Source of the DNA: CAXRGH01 sp964230195
GTDB lineage: Bacteria > Pseudomonadota > Gammaproteobacteria > Enterobacterales > Alteromonadaceae
Length of the DNA: 9,597 nucleotides
Assembly (NCBI GenBank): GCA_964230195.1
Contig: CAXRGH010000128.1
Span: forward strand, 1-9,597
Direction of reading: 5' to 3'
Shown here in pieces: positions 1 through 6,739 of the stretch. The position numbers were made by a program, and so were the translations under genes. The stretch's first letter is position 1, and the number at the start of each line of letters is the position of its first letter. A model generated the notes under the pieces. The model did no database searches, had not been told where the DNA came from, and worked only from the letters and a program-made list of their open reading frames with translations.

Positions 1-1
1 C

Positions 2-550
2 ACATGCCACTACCCTGAGTCAGTGTGTTTATGTGCCGATGTAAAAACGGTCAATACCGATATTACTCTCATCTTGTTACTCCACCCCAACGAAGTAAAC
101 CACGCAAAAAATACCGGGCGTTTATTGTCATTGGCGATCACCAATACTGAAATCTATGTTGGAGAGACACCCACGGACTTTGAAACATTGCGCCAGCAAG
201 TTGAAACATCGCCAGAAAACTATTGTTTAGTCTACCCCAGTGACAAGAGTGAAGCGATGGAGTCTTACTCAAGCCAAGAGGTCAATAGACCCCAATATTG
301 GATCTTTATTGACAGTACATGGCGAAAGGCCTTCAAAATTTATCAAACAAACCCGTGGCTTCATTCCATCAAACAATGGCATTTCAATAATCCACCGACA
401 GGTCAATATGAGATTCGAAAAACATCAATTGACAAGGGGCTGTCAACACTTGAAGCGGCGGCTTATTGTTTGTCATTGGTGTCTTCGACTGACGTCTCTA
501 GCTTGTATCAATTATTCAACGCCATGCAATCAAAGCATTTCCGCCCTTAG
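2..550 (+). CDS. tRNA-uridine aminocarboxypropyltransferase (DTW domain, TapT-like), 5'-truncated
   Basis: This is the C-terminal 182 codons of a DTW-domain protein, a family that transfers the 3-amino-3-carboxypropyl group of SAM to a tRNA uridine (acp3U). The frame is open to the left edge, so the true start lies outside the window and the GTG at 23 is internal. Visible signatures are the end of the cysteine cluster (Cys codons at 5, 26 and 32, in the order C-x2-P-x3-C-L-C, with the first Cys of the CxxC pair falling just off the edge), HPxE followed by NTGRLL, the family-naming D-S-T-W at 311-322, and the late R...GLSTLEA block. The ending after the STLEA helix is normal for the family, so only the N-terminus is missing. 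Whether it is the orthologue of E. coli TapT (YfiP) or a DTW paralogue cannot be decided from this fragment; the tRNA position it modifies is therefore unassigned. Confidence 0.88.
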   Translation, partial: TCHYPESVCLCADVKTVNTDITLILLLHPNEVNHAKNTGRLLSLAITNTEIYVGETPTDFETLRQQVETSPENYCLVYPSDKSEAMESYSSQEVNRPQYWIFIDSTWRKAFKIYQTNPWLHSIKQWHFNNPPTGQYEIRKTSIDKGLSTLEAAAYCLSLVSSTDVSSLYQLFNAMQSKHFRP

Positions 551-560
551 CCAATCCTAC

Positions 561-574
561 AATAAATATTTATT
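561..574. repeat. Perfect 14-bp AT-only palindrome after the DTW gene
   Basis: AATAAATATTTATT is a perfect palindrome 10 bases after the DTW gene's stop codon. It has no G or C and no spacer loop, so it is a poor Rho-independent terminator. It could equally be AT-rich promoter-upstream DNA for the kinase gene. Confidence 0.4.
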
Positions 575-600
575 GAATAAGTATAAATGTTACATATACT
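573..600 (+). promoter_or_regulatory. Putative sigma-70 promoter of the hybrid kinase gene
   Basis: TTGAAT at 573-578 (4 of 6 to TTGACA) and TATACT at 595-600 (5 of 6 to TATAAT) are separated by 16 bases. This is the best-matching pair I see between the two plus-strand genes. If used, transcription would begin near 607 and give a leader of about 140 bases. The assignment is by eye only. Confidence 0.4.
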
Positions 601-603
601 TAT
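577..603. repeat. Inverted repeat overlapping the putative kinase promoter
   Basis: ATAAGTATA at 577-585 and its exact reverse complement TATACTTAT at 595-603 flank a 9-base spacer. The right arm covers the putative -10 and the left arm enters the -10/-35 spacer. The geometry suits a dimeric regulator operator; the lack of G/C pairs and of a U-tract argues against a terminator. No regulator is recognised from the arms. Confidence 0.45.
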
Positions 604-678
604 GATACTGCGTATCGTCTTTAAACGACCACGCTTCGAATACCGCCAAGACGTCAGTCACTTACGGAGACGTTACTT

Positions 679-705
679 ATGGTATCAGGGAACGGCATTC
701 TCTAA
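679..705 (+). CDS. Possible 8-codon leader peptide upstream of the kinase
   Basis: An ATG at 679 opens an 8-codon frame (MVSGNGIL, stop at 703-705) in the kinase leader. It is preceded by GGAGA at 666-670 with 8 bases of spacing, which is a better ribosome-binding site than the one in front of the kinase GTG start. The peptide has no run of a particular amino acid, so classic amino-acid attenuation is not suggested. It could be a translational uORF or chance; so short a frame carries no coding statistics. Confidence 0.2.
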   Translation: MVSGNGIL

Positions 706-747
706 GGTTTGTCTATCAAAGATTAATTAGAAAAGAGACGTTCGTTA

Positions 748-3510
748 GTGAAACTCGTCAACTCATCAAATCAGTATTGTTCAAGACAGTTTAATTGCTG
801 GCAAAATTGGGCCCTTCGTTTCCTCCAACACCTAGCGCTGTTGGTAATGCTTACCCTTACTCAACAATCGTTTGCAGGACATCAATCACTGCCTTCATAC
901 CCGCCAGTGTCATTGTCTGAGTTTCAAGGACAAAACATTAGCCACTTATTGAATCTGTATGAAATTGAGTCAACACAGCCGCGAGGCATCAACTACCATA
1001 CGGCCGGCTTGCAAAATAATAAACCTTTGACAGTTGTTAATCGAGACACTGGCCAATACATCGGTATTATTAATCTACACAATGATACTGGACAGTCAGA
1101 CTGGGCAATTGATGTGCACGGTACCGTTATTGATAATATTACAGCGTCGCTGTTTACGGGAGGAGCAACACAACAAAAGTCACATAGCTACGGGAAACAG
1201 TCTGTGCTTCCCATGAGTAATGCGCTTTTCTTTGAGATCCCACCGGGAGAAATGGCGAAACTCGTTATCGAGGTTCGTAGCGACGTATTCTTTTCCGAAC
1301 CTCGTTTATCCGTTACACCATCCCTCGACTATCAAACACAAGCCCAACTCTACTATGCTATCGTACTTGCCGCTTTTGGAGCCCTATTTGCTCTGAGCAT
1401 TTACAATTTATTTATCTTCATTGGCTCTCGTGAAACACCGCATTTGTTGTATGACATGTACCTAATTGTGTATATGGCGGCATGGTTTTTCGATTTTAAG
1501 TTAGGAGTTCAATTTTTCGGCTTGACGGACTACCGTTATCATTTCATTCCGTTTTTGTTAATGCCGATTTTCGGTGGGTTATTTTGTACTCGTTTCCTGC
1601 AATTGAATATTAAAACCAGTCCCTGCGCAAAAATTTTTGCCCTGAATAGTCTGGTCTGTATTCTGTTCTTACCCTTCACTGTTTATTTGTATGAGTACAA
1701 CAGAGACGTTGCCTCTATTACCATTGTCATATGGGTATTTACTGCTTTTGGCGCCGGTTTGAAGAAAATTGTTGATGGATATCGACCCGCTCGATACTTC
1801 AGTATCGCGTTTTTGTGCCTGCTACTGCCACTGACAATCATGATTGCCAAGAATCAAGGGTTAGTTTTCCATCCGAATTTGAATGTCGAGTTAATTAGCT
1901 TGATTGGTGGTGTTCTTGACGCAATGTTACTAGCATTCGCATTAGCCGACCGTAATTCTCTGATTGCAGAGAGCAATTATCGATTAAGGCAGAATCTTAA
2001 AAAAGAAGTCGCCGCGCAAACCGAGCAACTGTCCCTCGCCAACCGGCAGTTAGCAGCTGCGAATGATGAATTAAAGCAAGCTGATGACGCAAAAAACCAA
2101 TTCCTTGCAACCGTTAGCCATGAAATTAGAACGCCGATGACGTCTATAATCGGTTTTTCCGAAGCACTCTTGTCGGGTGACGTCCCCAAAGATCAACATC
2201 GAAAAGTGTTCACATCAATCACCAACAGTGGCCGACATCTGCTACGCATCATTAATGACATTCTAGATATCAGTAAGATACAAGAGAACCGACTTGAATT
2301 TGAATATCTTCAGATTGATCTTATTAAGCTGTTTAATGACATGTGTGCAACAGCAGAACAATCCGCGATAGATAAAGGGATTGGATTCTCCGGTCGTTTT
2401 CAGTATCCCATACCAGTCAAACTGTATGCTGACCCAACACGATTAAGACAAATCCTTCAAAACATATTGAATAATGCACTGAAATTCACACGCCATGGTG
2501 ATGTAGAATTCTTAATCAGCAGTACCAATGACACTGTTACGTTTGAAGTTAAAGACAGCGGCATTGGCCTTTCAGAAAAAGAAAAAGAGCTGATATTTAC
2601 CCCCTTTTCTCAGGCTGATGCCACCATCACAAGACGGTTTGGTGGTAGTGGCTTAGGCTTGAGTATTTCTCGTCAACTGGCGCAAGGTATGGGCGGTGAT
2701 GTCACTGTACAGAGCGAAAAAGGTGTTGGCAGTATTTTCACTGTGACGATCCCTCTTACTGAGCAATGTAAACTTCATATGTTGTATTCTGAACATGAAC
2801 TGATGGTGCATAATACCCATGATAGTGTTGAGCCAGAGACAGATGATTCACAGAAAATATTCAAACAGAAACGTGTACTTGTTGCCGATGACCAACCCGA
2901 TAATGTTGCGCTAGTTAAACTATTGCTTGAACGTATGAATGTGAATGTAGACGTTGCTTATGATGGTGAAGAAGCGTTATTTAAGGCAAAAATCGCCGAA
3001 CCTTATGATCTTATTTTGATGGACATATCAATGCCGATAATCAACGGTATTGAAGCAATAAAACAACTCAAAGCGAACAACATTGATTCTCCCGTCATCG
3101 CTTTCACTGCGCACGATGTCTCGCAACAACAAAATGACTATCTGTCCCTTGGTTTCTGCGATTGTATCGCGAAGCCGCTGGAGCGAGCGTCTTTCGTTGA
3201 GACAATTACTGAACACCTTAACCATGACGACGTCGGTGATAACAATGTGATTGAAGAGGCCACTATGGCCAATTTGCGAATCAATTATATCAGTAGCCTC
3301 AAGCAAGATCTCGACAAACTGAGAGTTGCTCAAGCGATTGGCGATTACCATTCGATAAAAAGCATTGCTCACCGTATTAAAGGGAGCGCGAGCTGCTTCG
3401 GCTTACCCGACATGAGCCAGAGATTCTCTGTTATTGAAAAACAATACGATAGTCCACAGGACGACCATGCGTTGCTAGAGTCGGCGATGCGCTTAATCGA
3501 AAAGCTATAA
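748..3510 (+). CDS. 7TMR-DISM hybrid sensor histidine kinase with receiver and Hpt domains
   Basis: This 920-residue inner-membrane phosphorelay kinase carries the H-D-H chain on one polypeptide. In order: signal peptide (about 1-43, cleavage near SFA-G), periplasmic 7TMR-DISMED2-like sensor (about 60-195), seven membrane helices of the 7TMR-DISM type (about 203-400), coiled linker (405-448), HisKA with S-H-E-I-R-T-P and phospho-acceptor His458, HATPase_c with N-box (Asn576), DSGIG (603-607) and GGSGLGL (632-638), receiver with Asp714/Asp715, phospho-acceptor Asp759, Thr787 and Lys809, and a C-terminal Hpt domain with A-H-R-I-K-G, His875. All catalytic residues are intact. DISMED2 domains are thought to bind carbohydrate-like ligands; the actual signal is unknown. 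RetS and LadS of Pseudomonas share the sensor layout. The GTG at 748 is the only usable start, because an in-frame stop lies at 724-726 and the next ATG would lose the signal peptide's basic N-region. Its ribosome site (GAGA at 735-738) is weak. No response regulator lies beside it. Confidence 0.93.
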   Translation: MKLVNSSNQYCSRQFNCWQNWALRFLQHLALLVMLTLTQQSFAGHQSLPSYPPVSLSEFQGQNISHLLNLYEIESTQPRGINYHTAGLQNNKPLTVVNRDTGQYIGIINLHNDTGQSDWAIDVHGTVIDNITASLFTGGATQQKSHSYGKQSVLPMSNALFFEIPPGEMAKLVIEVRSDVFFSEPRLSVTPSLDYQTQAQLYYAIVLAAFGALFALSIYNLFIFIGSRETPHLLYDMYLIVYMAAWFFDFKLGVQFFGLTDYRYHFIPFLLMPIFGGLFCTRFLQLNIKTSPCAKIFALNSLVCILFLPFTVYLYEYNRDVASITIVIWVFTAFGAGLKKIVDGYRPARYFSIAFLCLLLPLTIMIAKNQGLVFHPNLNVELISLIGGVLDAMLLAFALADRNSLIAESNYRLRQNLKKEVAAQTEQLSLANRQLAAANDELKQADDAKNQFLATVSHEIRTPMTSIIGFSEALLSGDVPKDQHRKVFTSITNSGRHLLRIINDILDISKIQENRLEFEYLQIDLIKLFNDMCATAEQSAIDKGIGFSGRFQYPIPVKLYADPTRLRQILQNILNNALKFTRHGDVEFLISSTNDTVTFEVKDSGIGLSEKEKELIFTPFSQADATITRRFGGSGLGLSISRQLAQGMGGDVTVQSEKGVGSIFTVTIPLTEQCKLHMLYSEHELMVHNTHDSVEPETDDSQKIFKQKRVLVADDQPDNVALVKLLLERMNVNVDVAYDGEEALFKAKIAEPYDLILMDISMPIINGIEAIKQLKANNIDSPVIAFTAHDVSQQQNDYLSLGFCDCIAKPLERASFVETITEHLNHDDVGDNNVIEEATMANLRINYISSLKQDLDKLRVAQAIGDYHSIKSIAHRIKGSASCFGLPDMSQRFSVIEKQYDSPQDDHALLESAMRLIEKL

Positions 3511-3522
3511 AGGCTATACAGA

Positions 3523-3876
3523 TTATTGGGATGCCTTCAAGTAGGCTTGATAGCCTCCTGTAATAGAACACACATTCTGGTATCCCATATCCATCAATGA
3601 TTGAGTTGCCAAGGCAGAGCGTGCTCCTGAACGACAATACAAAGCGATAGATTGTGTTTCAGGCGTATCAACATGCTGCTCCAGCAATGCGGCTATTTTC
3701 ATCTCCAACACGCCACGTGGCACACAATGAGCGCCATCAACATACCCGTCTGCCCATTCTTGCGGCTCGCGAACATCAATCAATAAAATTTTGTCTTTTG
3801 TGGTGAACTCCGCCCACGTTATTTCTGTGATGTTTTGTTTAACTCTAAGTACATAATCTTGGCTTGTAATCACCAT
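3523..3876 (-). CDS. Single-domain rhodanese-like sulfurtransferase
   Basis: The 117-residue protein is one rhodanese domain with no signal peptide, so it is probably cytoplasmic. Seen: the LLIDVREPQEW strand-turn typical of the domain start, the H-C-V-P-R-G segment, and the active loop Y-C-R-S-G-A-R-S with catalytic Cys81, ending with ITGGYQAYL. The CRSGAR loop length is that of sulfurtransferase rhodaneses rather than the longer loop of Cdc25/arsenate-reductase types. Family members move sulfane sulfur from thiosulfate or persulfides to thiol acceptors; the substrate here is not known. I chose the ATG at 3876 over an in-frame TTG at 3879 because AGGAG (3884-3888) sits 7 bases before the ATG. 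Only 12 bases separate its stop from that of the convergent kinase gene, with no terminator hairpin between them. Confidence 0.9.
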   Translation of the reverse strand: MVITSQDYVLRVKQNITEITWAEFTTKDKILLIDVREPQEWADGYVDGAHCVPRGVLEMKIAALLEQHVDTPETQSIALYCRSGARSALATQSLMDMGYQNVCSITGGYQAYLKASQ

Positions 3877-3926
3877 CAAAACGCTCCTGCTGCAGATCCT
3901 AAGACAGACAATTTCAATGTTTTCAT

Positions 3927-3932
3927 ATTATA
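3927..3932 (-). promoter_or_regulatory. Putative -10 element for the rhodanese gene
   Basis: A perfect TATAAT on the minus strand lies about 50 bases before the rhodanese start, just past the stop codon of the upstream barrel gene. The best -35 candidate at 17 bases spacing is GTGTTG (3950-3955), which is poor. The two genes may therefore be separately transcribed despite sharing a strand. Confidence 0.35.
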
Positions 3933-3935
3933 CAA

Positions 3936-4496
3936 TTAAAAACGAAATCCAACACTTAAACCCAAAAAGGGCTCATATTCTGAGTCCTTACGATAATCAG
4001 TATTAAAGTCCTCTTTTTTGATGCCCAGATCAATACCGTAAGACCAGCCGGTATTGTAAAAGCTGTTTGAATCATAAATGAAGCTAACGCTCCAATAACT
4101 CTCATCAACCGAGCCTGTGATGTCTATCCAGTCACAATCGTCGTAGCGGTCACAATTAGTATCATCTGGCGGGTTGTCGAGTATAAAATTAACGGTTGCT
4201 TCAGCGATATCAGCTGCAAAGCCACCGCTGTATGAGATACCGACTGACGCGTTGTTGTTGAGTTTGATATTAACGCCAGCCCCAAGCCCATTTGTACCTC
4301 CAAAGACATGCGTAGAGAAGGTCCCAAAATTAATACCCGCTTGTAAACCTAACCCCCCGTATTGTGCTCCGGTTCCAGCACTAAAGACGCCATCGATATG
4401 GCTACTTGATTCATATTGACGGTATTGCGAATAGGACTTGCTTGAAAAAGTGAAGAACAAGAAGAGGACGATACACATTCTGAAAACATTGAACAT
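3936..4496 (-). CDS. Hypothetical exported protein, probable small outer-membrane beta-barrel
   Basis: I do not recognise a named family. The 186-residue product starts with a clear signal peptide (short N-region with Arg6, hydrophobic stretch 8-18, likely cleavage after S-Y-S near 23). The mature part is rich in Gly, Ser, Asn and aromatics, with alternating patterns such as G-L-G-L-Q-A-G-I-N-F-G, S-V-G-I-S-Y-S and S-Y-G-I-D-L-G-I. It ends G-L-S-V-G-F-R-F; a terminal Phe is the usual recognition signal of barrels inserted by the BAM complex. An acidic insert (about 107-130) holds Cys115 and Cys121 with several Asp and could be a disulfide-closed or cation-binding surface loop. The ATG at 4496 is preferred to an in-frame TTG at 4502: AGGAA (4506-4510) is 9 bases from the ATG but only 3 from the TTG. 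A soluble periplasmic beta protein is the alternative. A TTGACA-like sequence lies upstream at 4550-4555 on the minus strand, without a convincing -10. Confidence 0.7.
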   Translation of the reverse strand: MFNVFRMCIVLFLFFTFSSKSYSQYRQYESSSHIDGVFSAGTGAQYGGLGLQAGINFGTFSTHVFGGTNGLGAGVNIKLNNNASVGISYSGGFAADIAEATVNFILDNPPDDTNCDRYDDCDWIDITGSVDESYWSVSFIYDSNSFYNTGWSYGIDLGIKKEDFNTDYRKDSEYEPFLGLSVGFRF

Positions 4497-4612
4497 TGAC
4501 AAAATTTCCTTATTTTTACATTACGCTGACCGATCACTAGTTAAATAAGTGTCAATAATCTGGTGTAAGTTCCTTTACCCATAAAATTTTCGTGAGTAGA
4601 AAAAGACATTAA

Positions 4613-4646
4613 AAAACCGAGAGAACCTGACGGTTCACTCGGTTTT
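4613..4646 (-). terminator. Rho-independent terminator after gor
   Basis: AAAACCGAG (4613-4621) pairs perfectly with CTCGGTTTT (4638-4646). Inside lie an A/A mismatch and a further 5-bp stem (GAACC/GGTTC) closed by a TGAC loop. Read on the minus strand, the stem runs into a T-tract (the A-run at 4611-4616), 30 bases past the gor stop. The hairpin also ends in TTTT on the plus strand, so it may work in both directions. It separates gor from the downstream barrel gene. Confidence 0.88.
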
Positions 4647-4676
4647 ATTGATCATGCTGTATGAGATAGAAACGAA

Positions 4677-6032
4677 CTATCTCATGGTCACAAATTCTTC
4701 GGCCGCTGTTGGGTGTATGGCAACACAAGCATCAAAATCGGCTTTTGTTGCACCCATCTTAATGGCCACCGCAAATCCTTGTAGGATTTCATCCATACCG
4801 TATCCGATACCGTGTAAACCAACCACTTTCTGATCATCTCCAGCACAGATAAGCTTCATTTTGGTTGCTTGACGATGCTTGGTTACCGCGGTGTACATTG
4901 CACCAAAACTGGAATTATAAACCGTGACAGCAGCCTCACCATAGTGCTCCACAGCTTCGGCCTCAGTCAATCCGATGGTACCAATTGCCGGGTGACTGAA
5001 AACCACAGTAGGCACTAGGCTATAATCCATCTTTGCGTGAGTTTGATTGTTAAATAAACGCTCAGACAACAAACGCCCGGCTTTAACCGCTACCGGCGTG
5101 AGCTCAACATAACCAATGTTGTCCCCAACCGCATACACGTTTTGCGCACTGGTATTTTGGAATTCATCAACCTTAATGTAACCGCGCTCGTCAGTTTCAA
5201 CGCCGGCAGCTTCGAGATTAATAGTATCCGTTGCTGGTGTGCGGCCAATCGCCCATATTAAACACTCAGTAGTTACGCTAACACCATCATCAAAGGTCAC
5301 TTGGACTTCTCTGTCGGATAGCTTTTCAACACTCACTGGCGTGCTATGTGTATGCAAGGTAACACCGTCTTCTTGCATCAGTTCGCTTAATGTTTCACTG
5401 ATAACCGGATCAAAGTTACGCAACGGTGCATGTTTGCGAACAGCAAGGTGTGTGTCAGTCCCCAAACTATTGAGAACACCGGCTAACTCAACGGCAATAT
5501 AGCCAGCACCCACCACAAGTGCACTTTTTGGTTGTTCAGTTAAGGCAAAAAATCCATCAGAGGTAATCCCTAAGTCAGCACCAGGAATTGCTGGAATAGT
5601 TGGGCGACCGCCGGTGGCGATCAAGATGTGATCGGCGGTATAGTGCGTGCCATCAACCTCAAGTGTTTGGTTATCAACAAACCGAGCAAACCCCTTAATC
5701 ACAGTCACCTTATTATTGGCTAAGACACGGTCGTAAGAACCATGAATTCGGCTGATATAAGCTTCTCTGCTGTCAACTAATGTTTGCCAACTAAAATCGT
5801 TGACTGTCACATCAAACCCGTAATCAGGCGCATAGCGATGAATCGCTTCTGCGACTTGAGCGCCGTACCACATTGCTTTTTTCGGCACACACCCCAAATT
5901 CACACAAGTACCACCCATTGCGCTAGCTTCTATGATTGCGACTTTCTTGCCGTGCATCGCTGCTCGGTTAGCAGACGCTATCCCGCCACTTCCGCCACCA
6001 ATGGCGATGTAATCAAAATGTTGTTGTGTCAT
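4677..6032 (-). CDS. gor: Glutathione-disulfide reductase
   Basis: This 451-residue cytosolic flavoenzyme reduces glutathione disulfide with NADPH. It aligns end to end with E. coli Gor (450 residues) as I recall it. Seen: FAD dinucleotide fold GGGSGG (12-17), redox disulfide G-G-T-C-V-N-L-G-C (Cys43, Cys48), ATGGRP (139-144), the NADP-binding G-A-G-Y-I-A (175-180) followed by V-R-K-H-A-P-L-R, whose Arg199 and Arg205 are the NADPH-phosphate ligands that distinguish glutathione reductase from NAD-dependent relatives, A-V-G-D of the second FAD segment, and the C-terminal H-P-T-A-A-E-E with catalytic His440/Glu445. The ATG at 6032 matches the family start; the ribosome site is modest (GGA about 8 bases upstream). 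It lies 36 bases after the stop of the IrrE-like gene on the same strand, with no terminator between, so co-transcription is likely. A hairpin terminator follows. Confidence 0.97.
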   Translation of the reverse strand: MTQQHFDYIAIGGGSGGIASANRAAMHGKKVAIIEASAMGGTCVNLGCVPKKAMWYGAQVAEAIHRYAPDYGFDVTVNDFSWQTLVDSREAYISRIHGSYDRVLANNKVTVIKGFARFVDNQTLEVDGTHYTADHILIATGGRPTIPAIPGADLGITSDGFFALTEQPKSALVVGAGYIAVELAGVLNSLGTDTHLAVRKHAPLRNFDPVISETLSELMQEDGVTLHTHSTPVSVEKLSDREVQVTFDDGVSVTTECLIWAIGRTPATDTINLEAAGVETDERGYIKVDEFQNTSAQNVYAVGDNIGYVELTPVAVKAGRLLSERLFNNQTHAKMDYSLVPTVVFSHPAIGTIGLTEAEAVEHYGEAAVTVYNSSFGAMYTAVTKHRQATKMKLICAGDDQKVVGLHGIGYGMDEILQGFAVAIKMGATKADFDACVAIHPTAAEEFVTMR

Positions 6033-6068
6033 AAAAATATCCGTTGTGAATGTTAGGTTTCAATCAAT

Positions 6069-6605
6069 TTATATAATTTGGTTGTTCAGCAAGAATTCAA
6101 TACTTTGACCGCGAATTGTCGCATTGGCAAATTCACGCTCCGCATGGCGAATGCAAAGCTCCATGGTTTTCTGATTCTGTAATTCAGACAGTTGATTAAT
6201 TGCTTGCTCACTGAAAGCAAAGCGAGTGGCCAACAACATAGAGCGAGAGAAGCGCATTTCACGGAATGCACGAAGGGTAAAAACAGTGACTTGAATTTTG
6301 CGTGGAGCGATCATGAGTTCTGGCATGACCACGCTTTCCGCAATCATGTAGGAAATAAGAGCACGCTGTCTTGCGACTGGTAAGTTATCATTGAGGTACA
6401 TGGTACGCTCTCGCCCTTTTTCATTGGCTTGTAAATACCCTAAGTCCACTGAGTTTTCCTCTGGAATATACTCAATTTTGAATTTTAAGGTGCGGGCAAC
6501 TTTAAATACGTCAACTAGGATGCCATCTTCGCCTGTACATTTTTGTACTAAGTCTTCTAAACTCCGATATTCCTCAATAATATCTTGGGCTTGTCCAGAC
6601 GTCAT
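6069..6605 (-). CDS. Degenerate ImmA/IrrE (M78)-like protein without the zinc-peptidase motif
   Basis: The 178-residue protein has no signal peptide or membrane helix. Its layout resembles M78 (ImmA/IrrE) proteins: V-D-V-F-K-V-A-R-T-L-K-F-K-I (31-44), a G-Y-L turn with a strand ending M-Y-L-N (69-72), then an Arg-led helix where active members carry R-F-T-L-A-H-E-L-G-H. Here that helix reads R-A-L-I-S-Y-M-I-A-E (81-90), so His, Glu and His are replaced by Tyr86, Met87 and Glu90. The later R-E-M-R-F-S-R-S-M-L-L (115-125) and F-S-E-Q-A-I-N-Q-L (131-139) match the family's LLMP and VS-x2-A segments in spacing. Active members cleave HTH repressors; this one is unlikely to be a zinc protease. The family call is an inference from pattern, not a search. 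AAGGAG sits 5 bases before the ATG, a strong ribosome site. It precedes gor by 36 bases and is divergent from prlC. Confidence 0.6.
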   Translation of the reverse strand: MTSGQAQDIIEEYRSLEDLVQKCTGEDGILVDVFKVARTLKFKIEYIPEENSVDLGYLQANEKGRERTMYLNDNLPVARQRALISYMIAESVVMPELMIAPRKIQVTVFTLRAFREMRFSRSMLLATRFAFSEQAINQLSELQNQKTMELCIRHAEREFANATIRGQSIEFLLNNQII

Positions 6606-6739
6606 TTCATCTCCTTATACGAGTTAAGTCACGACTCATTAGTTTCAATAATAACGCTTGTAAGGATAACACGAACCCTTGATTATCGAGCAGAAAATCA
6701 CTACATATAGGTAAACAATTTTACAGTTTGAGATCCAGC
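6606..6739. promoter_or_regulatory. Divergent intergenic region, IrrE-like/gor and prlC promoters
   Basis: These 134 bases must hold promoters for both directions. For prlC, TTGATT (6679-6684) and TACATA (6702-6707) with 17 bases between them are the best pair, but the -10 is weak. For the minus strand, GATAAT (fifth-sixth match to TATAAT, at 6682-6687) has no good -35. The two candidates overlap, so the directions could compete. No OxyR, Fur, CRP or clear sigma-32 site is seen. Confidence 0.35.

Noticed and set aside
240..605. 121-codon plus-strand frame overlapping the DTW gene
   Set aside because: The overlapped frame carries the DTW motifs; this one has no motif, no ribosome site and a composition typical of a shifted frame.
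3028..3372. 114-codon open frame on the minus strand inside the kinase receiver/Hpt region
   Set aside because: It lies opposite a well-supported coding frame with intact receiver and Hpt motifs, has no recognisable domain, and is an antisense shadow.
3541..3556. AGGCT-TGAT-AGCCT hairpin near the rhodanese 3' end as a terminator
   Set aside because: It is inside the rhodanese coding sequence, only 5 bp long, and has no T-tract on either strand.
6690..6715. CTATATGTAG on the minus strand as a possible OxyR half-site for gor
   Set aside because: The OxyR core needs CTAT-N3-ATAG; the second half is shifted by one base and the flanking ATAG blocks are absent.
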